A stretch of 64,000 bases of DNA from an uncultured Pseudomonadales bacterium (GTDB taxonomy: Bacteria > Pseudomonadota > Gammaproteobacteria > Pseudomonadales > Pseudohongiellaceae), in contig CALSUH010000007.1 in NCBI GenBank assembly GCA_943789485.1, positions 278,733-342,732 on the forward strand, given 5' to 3'. The translations under genes and the position numbers were made by a program. This document shows positions 52,391-61,333 of the stretch, piece by piece. Positions within the stretch are counted from its first letter, which is position 1. Every line of letters begins with the position of its first letter. The notes beneath the pieces were generated by a model, which saw only the letters and a list, made by a program, of their open reading frames with translations, was not told the origin of the DNA and made no database searches.

Positions 52391-53419
52391 TTATTGTTCG
52401 CCTTCTGCTTCCCGGCGATCTTCCATGCGCTTGCCGCGCAAGATATTGAACATGCCGTAGTTACCCTCATGGCATGCATATTCGTATAGCTGACCCGCCA
52501 CTTTTGTCATTGGTACGACAGCGGTAATCTTGTCGGTAAACGTAGCAGGATCATCAATAGTAAATTCGTAGTCAACGGTACCAAATGCTGTGCGGGTGAA
52601 CTTTTCGGTTAATACTAAGTCCATGGTATCCCCAGTACTTGAAAACGTCTGACGTAGGCCATTAAAATTCTTCGTCTCTACAACTAGCGAGTCACCTTCA
52701 TACCAGCCGCGAGAATCGCCCGACCAAAGTCGAATATCATCTGCTAATTCTGGCTTGTCCCCAAGACGAACGATGCGCGCATCGTGAATCATCTCAGTCA
52801 TGATGACGGCGGTATCCTTGTTCTGAAAAATTTGTACATTGTTGTTATAAAGGCTAGGTGTGAACGGAGGGCCAGAGTTGAAGCCAACTAAGCATCGTTC
52901 AGACGTGCCTCGATCCTCAGGCCCATCCTTAGCGATACCGCCAACTACGAATCTAACTGGTCTAGTACTTGGAATATCCGGACCCAAGCCACCGAACTGT
53001 CTCTGTGCACCTTCTACAGCAGGGGGAAGTCGGCCGTTTAGCGGGTACACAATATGCGAGGTTCGAACTGTATCGCCTATATTCGCCATCTCAAACCAGA
53101 AATCGTTGTAGCCACCGGGGTCATCCGTAGCAGAAGGAGCTTCTGGGTTAACGACAAGTTTCGCCGCAGCCGCATCCGCTGCAATTGCCCGTGCTTCTTG
53201 CCGTGCAATAGCTGTCTCAACCTCCTCTCGGGTCAGAAATTCCTGCTCTCCAAACTGCGTGGGACGCTGCATGGGCGTACTCGAGCTGAAGTTCCAAACA
53301 CCCTGTAAATCTGGATGGCCATATTCGGTTTTAGGTGCGTCATAGGTAGCCTCCTGAGCTAGGGCAATGCTACAGAAAGCGCCTGAAAATGCTAAAATTA
53401 GTGGTAGTGAAGATTTCAT
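52391..53419 (-). CDS. Exported PDLSG-type protein of unknown function (2)
   Basis: 342 residues, signal peptide 1-21 (ends ALA). Same family pattern as the next gene: HPDLQGVWNFSS, WSGDSRGWYEGDSLVVETKNFNG in pieces, IDDPATFTDKITAVVPM and a conserved C-terminal YACHEGNYGM. Longer by an N-terminal insert rich in Ala and Glu (about 65-105). First gene of the pair. No catalytic residues can be named. Confidence 0.7.
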   Translation of the reverse strand: MKSSLPLILAFSGAFCSIALAQEATYDAPKTEYGHPDLQGVWNFSSSTPMQRPTQFGEQEFLTREEVETAIARQEARAIAADAAAAKLVVNPEAPSATDDPGGYNDFWFEMANIGDTVRTSHIVYPLNGRLPPAVEGAQRQFGGLGPDIPSTRPVRFVVGGIAKDGPEDRGTSERCLVGFNSGPPFTPSLYNNNVQIFQNKDTAVIMTEMIHDARIVRLGDKPELADDIRLWSGDSRGWYEGDSLVVETKNFNGLRQTFSSTGDTMDLVLTEKFTRTAFGTVDYEFTIDDPATFTDKITAVVPMTKVAGQLYEYACHEGNYGMFNILRGKRMEDRREAEGEQ

Positions 53420-53628
53420 TCAACCCCCTACAGGTTTATCATGCTGAGCCCGTAATTTAGAGGTTTAGAGGCTAAGAATCAATAGAAATACGGCTAATTC
53501 ACGGAGTTATGGGATTACCCGAGTGAGCGTCAATGACGCGCTCCCTGGGAGATTGTACACCCTAGGAAGGCCGAATCCTCAAGGAAGAAATCCGCAACCG
53601 AATAGGGAACCGAATCCCTAAGGGATTG

Positions 53629-54495
53629 TTACTTCCTAGTAAGCCGCGCAAGCAGGCTGGAAGTATCCCAGCGCGCGCCGCCCATTTTTTGTACCTCTGC
53701 GTAGAAACTATCTACCAATTCTGCCACGGGCAAATCAGCGCCGTTATTTTTTGCCTCGGCAATAGCAATTCCTAAATCCTTGCGCATCCAATCTACGGCA
53801 AAGCCAAATTCGTATTGGTCTGCGAGCATAGTTTCAAAGCGGTTGTCCATCTGCCACGAGCCCGCCGCACCCTTGGAGATAGTCTCTATCAGCGCCTCGC
53901 CATCAAGCCCTGCCTTCTGCGCAAAGTTAAGACCCTCGGCGAGACCCTGAACGATACCTGCGATACACACCTGATTTACCATCTTTGCCAGCTGCCCGCT
54001 GCCCGCAGGACCAAGTAATTTACTGAATTTGGAGTAGCTTTCAAGCACAGGTTTGGCAATTTCATAGTGCGAATCTGCGCCGCCAACCATTACCGTCAAT
54101 GCCCCGTTCTCGGCACCGGCCTGCCCGCCAGACACGGGCGCGTCCAGAAAGCCAACGCCCTTCTCAGCCGCTGCTGAGTTCAGTTCTCGTGCTAGCGTGG
54201 CCGACGCTGTCGTGTGATCAACTAATAGTGCGCCTGGGCGCATAGCCGACAACGCACCCGCATCGCCAAGTAAAACCTGACGCACATCGTCATCGTTGCC
54301 CACGCAGCTCAGCACGACATCGCAGCCGTCCGCAGCCGCGGCTGGTGTGTCCGCCATGCTTCCCTTGTATTGGTCTACCCAACACTGCGCTTTTTCGGCA
54401 GTACGATTGTAAACACAGACATCTATGCCAGCATTCTTAAGATGACCAGCCATAGGGTAACCCATTACTCCAAGCCCAATAAACGCAGCCTTCAT
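53629..54495 (-). CDS. NAD(P)-dependent 3-hydroxyisobutyrate dehydrogenase-family oxidoreductase
   Basis: 288 residues, cytoplasmic. The Rossmann motif GLGVMGYPMAGHL (8-20), the substrate motif DAPVSGGQAGAENGAL (about 118-133) and the catalytic lysine motif GSGQLAKMVNQ (K about 171) are all present. The family reduces or oxidises beta-hydroxy acids such as tartronate semialdehyde, glyoxylate, succinic semialdehyde or hydroxyisobutyrate. If the PHM/PAL-like enzymes release glyoxylate, a glyoxylate-handling enzyme nearby would be of interest, but substrate cannot be read from sequence. 35 bp downstream of the amidohydrolase gene, so possibly cotranscribed. Confidence 0.88.
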   Translation of the reverse strand: MKAAFIGLGVMGYPMAGHLKNAGIDVCVYNRTAEKAQCWVDQYKGSMADTPAAAADGCDVVLSCVGNDDDVRQVLLGDAGALSAMRPGALLVDHTTASATLARELNSAAAEKGVGFLDAPVSGGQAGAENGALTVMVGGADSHYEIAKPVLESYSKFSKLLGPAGSGQLAKMVNQVCIAGIVQGLAEGLNFAQKAGLDGEALIETISKGAAGSWQMDNRFETMLADQYEFGFAVDWMRKDLGIAIAEAKNNGADLPVAELVDSFYAEVQKMGGARWDTSSLLARLTRK

Positions 54496-54530
54496 TTGTA
54501 ACTCCTTATCAATTATTTGTCTTCAATCAC

Positions 54531-56231
54531 TTAATTTCTGTAGACAGATAAGCCGCGGGCGAAGGTTTCAACAATCGCTATGTCTTCCAAGTCCAGAGGA
54601 TCTACCGTTAAGGGATTCTGCTCGAGAATAACGAAATCTGCGCGTTTACCTACTGTTATAGAGCCCTTCTCATCTTCCTCAAAATACTGATAGGCGGCCC
54701 CCTGTGTTACTGCGTAGAGCGCCTCCATAACTGAGGCACGTTGGTCAGGCCCTAACACGTAGCCGCTTCGAGTAAGACGATTCACCGTGATGGAAACAAG
54801 ACGCATGATATTCGGCGGCACGACCGGCGAGTCATTATGGACAGTATAGGGAATACCGAGCTCGACTGTTGCCTTCACGGGACTTATGAAGCTTGCCCGC
54901 TCCTCACCGAAACTAAGTCGATGCCAGTCGCCCCAAAAATAGGGATGAGCCGCATAATAAGAAGGAATAATGCCTAGCTCTTTAAACTGAGTCAGCTGAT
55001 CCGGTCTCGCCAATTGTGCATGAATAGCAACCGATCTATGATCAGGCAGCTCATTTCCGGAAACGGCCTCGGCAATGCCATCTATCATCAACTGAATAGC
55101 CGCATCTCCATTGGCATGCGCCAAAACAGGCACGCCTCTAGCTAACAAACCTGGCATTCGCGCCTTATAGGCTTCGGGACTGTAGCTAGGATAGGCCACA
55201 TAGTCCGCACTCTGCCCGGGAGGGCCTTGCGTATAGGGCTGTGACATCCACGCGGTTCTACCTTGGGGGGAGCCATCAAGAGTAAATTTAACTCCGCCAA
55301 CACGAAAACCGCCCGTGTAATTCTCATCATGGCTTACCGCCTGCAACTCCTCATCGCTTAGCGGGTTAGCCATAATAAATGCTACGATATCTACAGCATA
55401 TGGCTCTGCTTCGGCCTCTGCCCGCATCAAATCTGCATAGGCAGTGCTCATGTTCGCGTCCTGTATTGTAGTAACCCCATAACCCGCATAAATAGCTATG
55501 GCATCGCGCCTCAGCTGACTCAATTCCTCCGGCCCCATATTGCCGGTAGAGCCGGGAAACGCTCCCATCGCTGTCTCCTCCATTACGCCGTCTGGTTCGT
55601 TACTTCCTGCTCGGCGTCGAATTATTCCACCCTCCGGATTTTGCGTTGAGCTGGATAGTCCTGCCTGTTCCAGAGCCATGGTGTTGGCCGCTAGCAAGTG
55701 TCCTGACACATGTCTAACTACAATCGGGTGATTTGTTGAAGCTCGGTCTAGATCATCGCGATTCGGGTGCCGCCCTTCCGCCAACAGGGAGTCGTCATAA
55801 CCAAACCCAAACACAAGATCACCAGCGGGAATTTGCTCCGCTTCGATACGCAGACGTAATGCACGCACGATATCCTCAATACTGGTGACGCCACCGACTG
55901 GCGGAGAGGAAAGGTCTAGAAGAGCAGCGTAACGCGATACGCCGGAAAAATGACCGTGCGCATCAATGAAACCGGGAAGCAGGGCTCGATCACCCAACTC
56001 TATTACACGAGTATCGTCTCCTCTTAACTCAAAAACCTCTGCCCGCGAACCGCTAGCAACTATTCGATCGCCGCGCACGGCAACTGCTACTGCATCGGAG
56101 GCGTCCATCGTGATTATGTTCTCGCCAGCGAAGATGAGATCGGCCTGTTGCGCAACTAAATTTGCGCTGAATATCGATAAAAGCAACGCAGCACTGGCAA
56201 CGATTATTTTTGTTCTTTGTTTTAACAACAC
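54531..56231 (-). CDS. Exported amidohydrolase, YtcJ type (second copy)
   Basis: 566 residues, signal peptide about 1-28. Motifs: GFIDAHGHFSGV (HxH), LAHANGDAAIQL, IHAQLARPDQL and VHNDSPVVPP (metal Asp), with C-terminal GKRADFVILEQNP. Only distantly related to the copy at 32310. Four-base context upstream is A/T-rich with no clear terminator before the dehydrogenase gene. Substrate unknown. Confidence 0.85.
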   Translation of the reverse strand: MLLKQRTKIIVASAALLLSIFSANLVAQQADLIFAGENIITMDASDAVAVAVRGDRIVASGSRAEVFELRGDDTRVIELGDRALLPGFIDAHGHFSGVSRYAALLDLSSPPVGGVTSIEDIVRALRLRIEAEQIPAGDLVFGFGYDDSLLAEGRHPNRDDLDRASTNHPIVVRHVSGHLLAANTMALEQAGLSSSTQNPEGGIIRRRAGSNEPDGVMEETAMGAFPGSTGNMGPEELSQLRRDAIAIYAGYGVTTIQDANMSTAYADLMRAEAEAEPYAVDIVAFIMANPLSDEELQAVSHDENYTGGFRVGGVKFTLDGSPQGRTAWMSQPYTQGPPGQSADYVAYPSYSPEAYKARMPGLLARGVPVLAHANGDAAIQLMIDGIAEAVSGNELPDHRSVAIHAQLARPDQLTQFKELGIIPSYYAAHPYFWGDWHRLSFGEERASFISPVKATVELGIPYTVHNDSPVVPPNIMRLVSITVNRLTRSGYVLGPDQRASVMEALYAVTQGAAYQYFEEDEKGSITVGKRADFVILEQNPLTVDPLDLEDIAIVETFARGLSVYRN

Positions 56232-56389
56232 AACAGTTCTCCGAGGGTAGCGGATCGATTACCTAGTCAATTACATAAACGACTATGCAATAGAAACTAG
56301 AAAGCAGATCCAGAATAGTAAATAATAAATAGTGTAGCGTAATTGGGCAAAGTGCAATATTAGTGATTAACCCAAATAGCGCCTCACGA

Positions 56390-57346
56390 CTAACTTAGAG
56401 TCGACTGCCAGTTTTGCTGCAATACCATCAGCAGCTCATCCACAGACTGAAATCTATCTGTCGCCTCTTTCTGCAGGCAACGCATCGCAACTTTCTCGAG
56501 CAGTGGCGGCACATGTTGTTTGGTGACCTCTGAGGGGGGTGGAGGTATATCGCTAAGCACACTCTCAACGATATGATGAATCCGCTCTCCATTGGCAGGA
56601 CACTTGCCCGACAGAACTTCATACAGTACTGCACCAAAGCTATAGATATCTGTGCGCGAATCAATGTTCGGGTCCTTATTAATTTGTTCAGGTGACATAT
56701 AGTGCACCGTCCCCTGCACCTTGCCCTGCCCGGTTAAGGTGATGTCATCAATATCTGGCGACTCAACATCCACGTCCTCAACTGCAGTGCCGTCGGGATG
56801 CCATACCTTGGCGAGACCCCAATCGAGTACCAACACCTCGCCATAGGGACCCGCCAATATATTTTCCGGCTTAATATCCCGATGCGCCACGCCGTGGCTA
56901 TGGGCATACTTCAGTGCATAAGCAACTTGGGTGAGTAGCTTCATCAGTTGAGTGAGATCATAGCGCTCACGATAATCTAAAATTTCTCTTAGCGTGTAGC
57001 CATGCACCAACTTCATAGTAAAATAGGGATTGCCTTTCGTATCGCGACCAAGTTCGTAGGTTGGCACAGTATTGGGGTGCTGCAACATTGCCGTTACGCG
57101 CGCCTCTCTAATCAATCGCTGCTGCTCGATCTCATCATTTGCGAATTCCGGCTTCAGCGTCTTGTAACAAATGAATCGCGATAGATGCAGATCTTTACAC
57201 GACTTAATCAAAGACTTACCACCTGTCGCTAGGGTGCTAAAGAATGCATAGCGAGTTCGCTGATCAATTTTCTCCGGCAATGGCTTGTCTGTTTCCTCGA
57301 GAAAAACTGAGCCATAACTTTTGGGGGGTTCTGGAAATTCCAACAT
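56390..57346 (-). CDS. Bacterial serine/threonine protein kinase
   Basis: 318 residues, cytoplasmic, a stand-alone kinase domain without sensor or membrane segment. K62 (CYKTLK) binds ATP and E81 (REARVTAML) pairs with it. The catalytic loop HRDIKPEN is at 155-162 (D157), DWG replaces DFG (175-177, frequent in bacterial members), and the activation segment ends GTVHYMSPEQ. The Gly-rich loop is degenerate (ATGGKSLIKS). No partner phosphatase or substrate is adjacent. Confidence 0.92.
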   Translation of the reverse strand: MLEFPEPPKSYGSVFLEETDKPLPEKIDQRTRYAFFSTLATGGKSLIKSCKDLHLSRFICYKTLKPEFANDEIEQQRLIREARVTAMLQHPNTVPTYELGRDTKGNPYFTMKLVHGYTLREILDYRERYDLTQLMKLLTQVAYALKYAHSHGVAHRDIKPENILAGPYGEVLVLDWGLAKVWHPDGTAVEDVDVESPDIDDITLTGQGKVQGTVHYMSPEQINKDPNIDSRTDIYSFGAVLYEVLSGKCPANGERIHHIVESVLSDIPPPPSEVTKQHVPPLLEKVAMRCLQKEATDRFQSVDELLMVLQQNWQSTLS

Positions 57347-57572
57347 ATCTAAGAAACCATCTCGATCTGCGTGCTAATGAACTGGCTAATAAATTGCCAG
57401 CGGACTAAGGCGTAGCGCTGAAAATTAACAGATAATGCACTCAAAACACAGCGACACAAGTCTGAAGTTGATTAATTCTACTGTCAGGGTAATTGTAATG
57501 AGAATGCAGAACGCTATGGTTATACTGACGACATAAGTACTGGTAACATAAATCAAGGGTTAAGAATTAACT

Positions 57573-57989
57573 ATGCCAAATGGAAAAGAGCCGGTAGTAA
57601 TCGAATCGAGTTTTTACGTCCGCTATGCCGAAACTGACGCCATGAGCGTAGTCCACCATGCCGGTTATTTAGTCTACTTTGAAGAGGCGCGCAGTCACTA
57701 TATGCGTAAACTCGGCAGCGACTATGCGAATATCGAAAACGATGGTTTTCGCCTGCCGGTGAGCGAGGTAGGCCTGCGTTACCTAGGAAGTTTGCGCTAT
57801 GGCGACATTGTGAAAGTTCGCGCTTGGGTTGAGGAAAATAAAAGCAGACGAATTCGCTTTGCCTATGCAGTGTGTAAGGAAGGAGATGAATCGATTCTGG
57901 TAACCGGTTTTACTCAACATATTTGGACAGACCACAATGGCAAAGTTACCCGTGCACCCCAGCGGTGGGTAGACATGATGGCCAGCTAA
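57573..57989 (+). CDS. Acyl-CoA thioesterase, YbgC/FadM hot-dog family
   Basis: 138 residues, a single hot-dog fold. The motif RYAETDAMSVVHHAGYLVYFEEAR has the catalytic D22 and the usual spacing. Cleaves acyl-CoA thioesters in the cytoplasm. Divergent from the kinase gene. No Tol-Pal genes follow, so it is not the tol-operon YbgC. Confidence 0.88.
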   Translation: MPNGKEPVVIESSFYVRYAETDAMSVVHHAGYLVYFEEARSHYMRKLGSDYANIENDGFRLPVSEVGLRYLGSLRYGDIVKVRAWVEENKSRRIRFAYAVCKEGDESILVTGFTQHIWTDHNGKVTRAPQRWVDMMAS

Positions 57990-58497
57990 GTCCTCACAGG
58001 CACAAATCCGCGAAGGCTTCTCACGCGCTGAGCACCTTTCCTACAGGGATAATTGAGCCAGAGTGTGGCTTGTTGGTTGATCTCGACCTTTAAGCTTGGA
58101 AATGTCTACGCCCGCGCTCCCCCGGAAACCCGCTGAAACGCCGCTATACAGCTAATATCGACACCGGGAAACGCCCTTAAATTGGGCAAAAAAACGCCAT
58201 GAAAGAAGTGCCCGAAAAAGTCAGACTTGTTGCTGTGAGGACACCCACGCGCCATGTCGTGACTGCCTTGGAAACCTCAACTGTGCAGATTGATGCGCAA
58301 GCGATGCTGTTCAAAAACGCTAAATTGCGCCACTTCGCGAGAAAGTCCTAGCGATTGCCGAAGGCTGTTTGGTCGGCAAAGCTAGGGAGGCGTCATCAGC
58401 AATCTTCATGATACCGCACAAAGCCAAGAAGCTGACGCGGTAGCGAACTCACTACAACCTTAGTTCAAAACCACGACCGGTTATCATCAATGCCCGG
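57990..58497. other. About 500 bp without a recognised gene
   Basis: No homologous frame seen. A 50-codon ORF (58199-58351, plus strand, MKEVPEKVRLVAVRTPTRH) lacks recognisable similarity or a clear ribosome site. The mix of short broken frames could be the remnant of a lost gene or mobile element, but no terminal repeats or transposase motifs are visible. Confidence 0.4.
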
Positions 58498-59867
58498 TTA
58501 CAGGCTACTAATGATCTCAGAGAAGATTTCATTCACCGGGTAGCCCCCGGCTGTCCAGCCTAACCGCACAATGACTAGATCAAGCGATGGGATTACCATG
58601 AGGTATTGCTGCCGATTACCTTGAGCTGAATAAGCATCAGCTGGGATGTCGGACCAACGCAGCTCCTCGTTACCTTGATTTAGCCACCACTGATAGCCAT
58701 AGGCTCTCTGATTCTCAGAGATATTTGCTGTTGTTGCTCTGCTCACCCAATCGTCAGTCATAATCCTCGCCCCATTAATGGCCCCGCCGTTCAGCATCAA
58801 TTGACCTATGCGAGCCCAGTCTCGCGCCGATGCGTACAGATAGGAGCTGCCCATGAATACACCGCTGGCGTCGACCTCGAAAACTGGCATTCTGGAAACC
58901 CAGCGTTTGATGAATGCTCTCGTCATGTAGGCATCGTAATTTCCTTGAGGTGCCGCCGGCACCTTGTCGAAGTACACGCGCGCCAGCAAGTTTCGCCGTG
59001 CCCGAGCTGTAGTTGAACCGTCGTGCCCGGCGCATGCAGACGCGGCCTTGCCCATTGACGAATTCCGAAGATGAAGGCTCGGTGAAGAGCATCGCAGTCG
59101 CATCGTCGCCGGGATCGTATTCCTCGGAGAAGGCGAGCCCATCGGTCATGGTTAGCATATCGCTGATCCGAATCTGTCGAGCGTTCGTCACCCTGCCATG
59201 AATTCAAATCCGGGCGTGCGCCTCGAGGTCCAGCTACCCCGCGGTATTCCAGATTCGCCAGCATGACTGCCGTCAGGCTCTTCGCCATAGACCAGCCCAG
59301 CAGTGGCGTGTCTGCATCTGCGCCCTGCCCGTAGGCTTCGGCGACCACCCTGCCCCGGTGCGCCACCAGAAGGGCGCGGGTGTTGAGGCCCGCCGCGTTG
59401 TCGGTAGCGAGCAGCTGCGCGAGCAAGTAGCGCTTCCATGCTCTGAGTCGGCAGTGCACCTACCGTATCTCCCTGCTGGCCACGGCTGCATCGCTGGCCG
59501 AGCACTCGCTCTGCCTGCAACGAGGCGCGCTGGTCAAAGCCTGAGTAGTCGATCGCGCAGCCGATGTTAGGCTGCTATAGCTCGCCGTCTTCTTGCTCAA
59601 GCCGAATAAAGAAGTCGTTACACTCTTCTGCGCTTCGTCGTACTCTACAGTTAGCCCCTGCAGGATTCCTGAGTACTGAACCAGGTCACCGAAAGACTGC
59701 TGCTGCGAAAATCTGGAGACATAACGCGCACTGCAAAGCAACTTAGAGCCTATTCCTGTGGCCACTCCCGGTGCTGCCATTAAGTAGGAAGGAGGAAAGC
59801 CTGCAAAAGAAGCTAAGCCCACCAATAGGGCAAGACAAGCAATCAAACCGAAGAATATTTTTTTCAT
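58498..59867 (-). pseudogene. Serine hydrolase (beta-lactamase class C type), multiply frameshifted
   Basis: Homologous segments cover a full-length exported serine hydrolase in several frames. N-terminus with signal MKKIFFGLIACLALLVG to LFGLSKKTASYSS (59867-59565); CAIDYSGFDQ in a second frame; the SxxK motif GWSMAKSLTAVML (about 59300-59260); ISDMLTMTDGLAF; YxS in FNYSSGTAKLAG; and a long intact C-terminal frame from about 58970 (YDAYMTRAFIKRW through YGYQWWLNQG to the stop at 58498). At least four to six frame changes lie between about 59560 and 58930, in GC-rich sequence. It is either a decayed gene or one with clustered sequence errors. Confidence 0.75.
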
Positions 59868-59900
59868 GATTTCAATTTCAACGACTTAGCCATGTGAGGA

Positions 59901-61181
59901 TCAGAATTCTCTTAATTTGCCACCGGAAAGAAATAAGATCAATCCGACCACGCCTGCAGTCGCTGCTATCCAATAGGACAGGCTGTACAAGTTAGCATTG
60001 GCTGCGACTGCTAATCCCAAAACTGCGGGCCCGGCGGCGGTCCCCCAGGAAGACATGAGATTTGCCACCGCGAAAATCCTAGCATACTCACGAATACCGA
60101 AAGCCTCAGCGATCAATAGCGGCTGCAGCATCAGCAGGTTACCCACGGTGGCGCCGAACAAGGCGAGACCGAGGCAGAGCGTGAGCACGTTCATACCTAA
60201 GGCGAGCACGCTCAGAGAAACCCCCTGCAGAATCATCATGCCAATGGAGAATAGTCGAATTGACATTCTATCGACTAGCCAACCACCGATTAAGCGACCG
60301 ACGATGCTGGCAATAGGCAGTATCGCAATCGCCATAGCAGTCTGTGACTCGCTTAACAATTCTCTCGCCAAGCCGTATTGGTGAGCAATGCCTCCAACCT
60401 GCGCCATCATCAAAAATATATAGCCGATGCTGATGCCCCAGAAAAAGCGCGTACCACGCGCCTGCTTAAAGGTAATGCCGTCTGACCCCAAGTCCCTAGA
60501 AACGGCAGCCGCTTTGCCATCTTCGCTTCTCTGTTCTGTGTTGAGTGGCGCCAAAATAGGTGGGGACTCCTCACCATCCGGCAGCAAACCCATCGACTCA
60601 GGGCTCGCCCGCAACCAGATCCAGGCGATAGGAATTACGCCTACCATGTACAACAATCCCATTAGCGGGGCGGCAAGTTCAAAGCTCAAGGACTTAACGA
60701 GTAACACGCATAGCGGTGTCAACACGACGCCACCTAGAGATAGACCCGTAGAGGCTATAGACAAAGCCATAGCTCTTTTTCGATGGAACCAACGCGTTAC
60801 CAAGGTGGTAGCTGGAATCAATGCAGAGGCAGAGAAACCCGCTCCGAAAAATATAAAGGCAAGATACAGCTGCCAGATCTCTTGAACGAATGCCAAGGAA
60901 CTCAATGCGAAACCAGAAATTATAGCCCCAGCACTGATGCAGATTTTTGGGTCATAGTCTTGCACCCATTTCGCGACCCACAAGCCAGTTATTCCACCTG
61001 ACAGGAAAAACAGCGATACTGCGAATGAGGCTGTCTGCACATCGAAGTTGGGATTCGCAGCCAACTCCGTGAGATAAATGGCATGATTATAGAAACTCAA
61101 GCCACTGGTAATCGTCAGCTGAGCCAAAATGGCGAAGACAATTTTCCAACCATAGAATAAGGGAGAATTACTATCAGTCAT
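59901..61181 (-). CDS. MFS transporter
   Basis: 426 residues, 12 membrane segments in two halves with a cytoplasmic loop at about 200-245. MFS-type loops: VTRWFHRKRAMALSIASTG between segments 4 and 5 and GRLIGGWLVDRMSIR between 8 and 9, as in monocarboxylate/oxalate-type carriers (starts YGWKIVFA as in that group). Substrate unknown. Intact, although the genes on both sides are frameshifted; its base composition is like the rest of the window. Confidence 0.88.
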   Translation of the reverse strand: MTDSNSPLFYGWKIVFAILAQLTITSGLSFYNHAIYLTELAANPNFDVQTASFAVSLFFLSGGITGLWVAKWVQDYDPKICISAGAIISGFALSSLAFVQEIWQLYLAFIFFGAGFSASALIPATTLVTRWFHRKRAMALSIASTGLSLGGVVLTPLCVLLVKSLSFELAAPLMGLLYMVGVIPIAWIWLRASPESMGLLPDGEESPPILAPLNTEQRSEDGKAAAVSRDLGSDGITFKQARGTRFFWGISIGYIFLMMAQVGGIAHQYGLARELLSESQTAMAIAILPIASIVGRLIGGWLVDRMSIRLFSIGMMILQGVSLSVLALGMNVLTLCLGLALFGATVGNLLMLQPLLIAEAFGIREYARIFAVANLMSSWGTAAGPAVLGLAVAANANLYSLSYWIAATAGVVGLILFLSGGKLREF

Positions 61182-61333
61182 AACTGCATAGTTAACATCG
61201 TCGAAGAAAAATCACTTGCTGCGGCTTAAAGTAGCGATAACCAACAGCAATCTATAAGGGCTCGATGCACTGCACAGGGAGCGGTGGTATTAAAGTATGT
61301 CTAAGCTGTTTATACCCGAGCTCTCGTTCTATG

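Noticed and set aside
58199..58351. 50-codon ORF on the plus strand
   Set aside because: No recognisable similarity, no clear ribosome site, surrounded by non-coding sequence; listed only within the gene-poor stretch.
57990..58497. Insertion sequence remnant
   Set aside because: No terminal inverted repeats, target duplication or transposase motif could be found.
59188..59520. Arg/Gly-rich 110-residue minus-strand ORF
   Set aside because: Out-of-frame reading of the GC-rich serine hydrolase segment.
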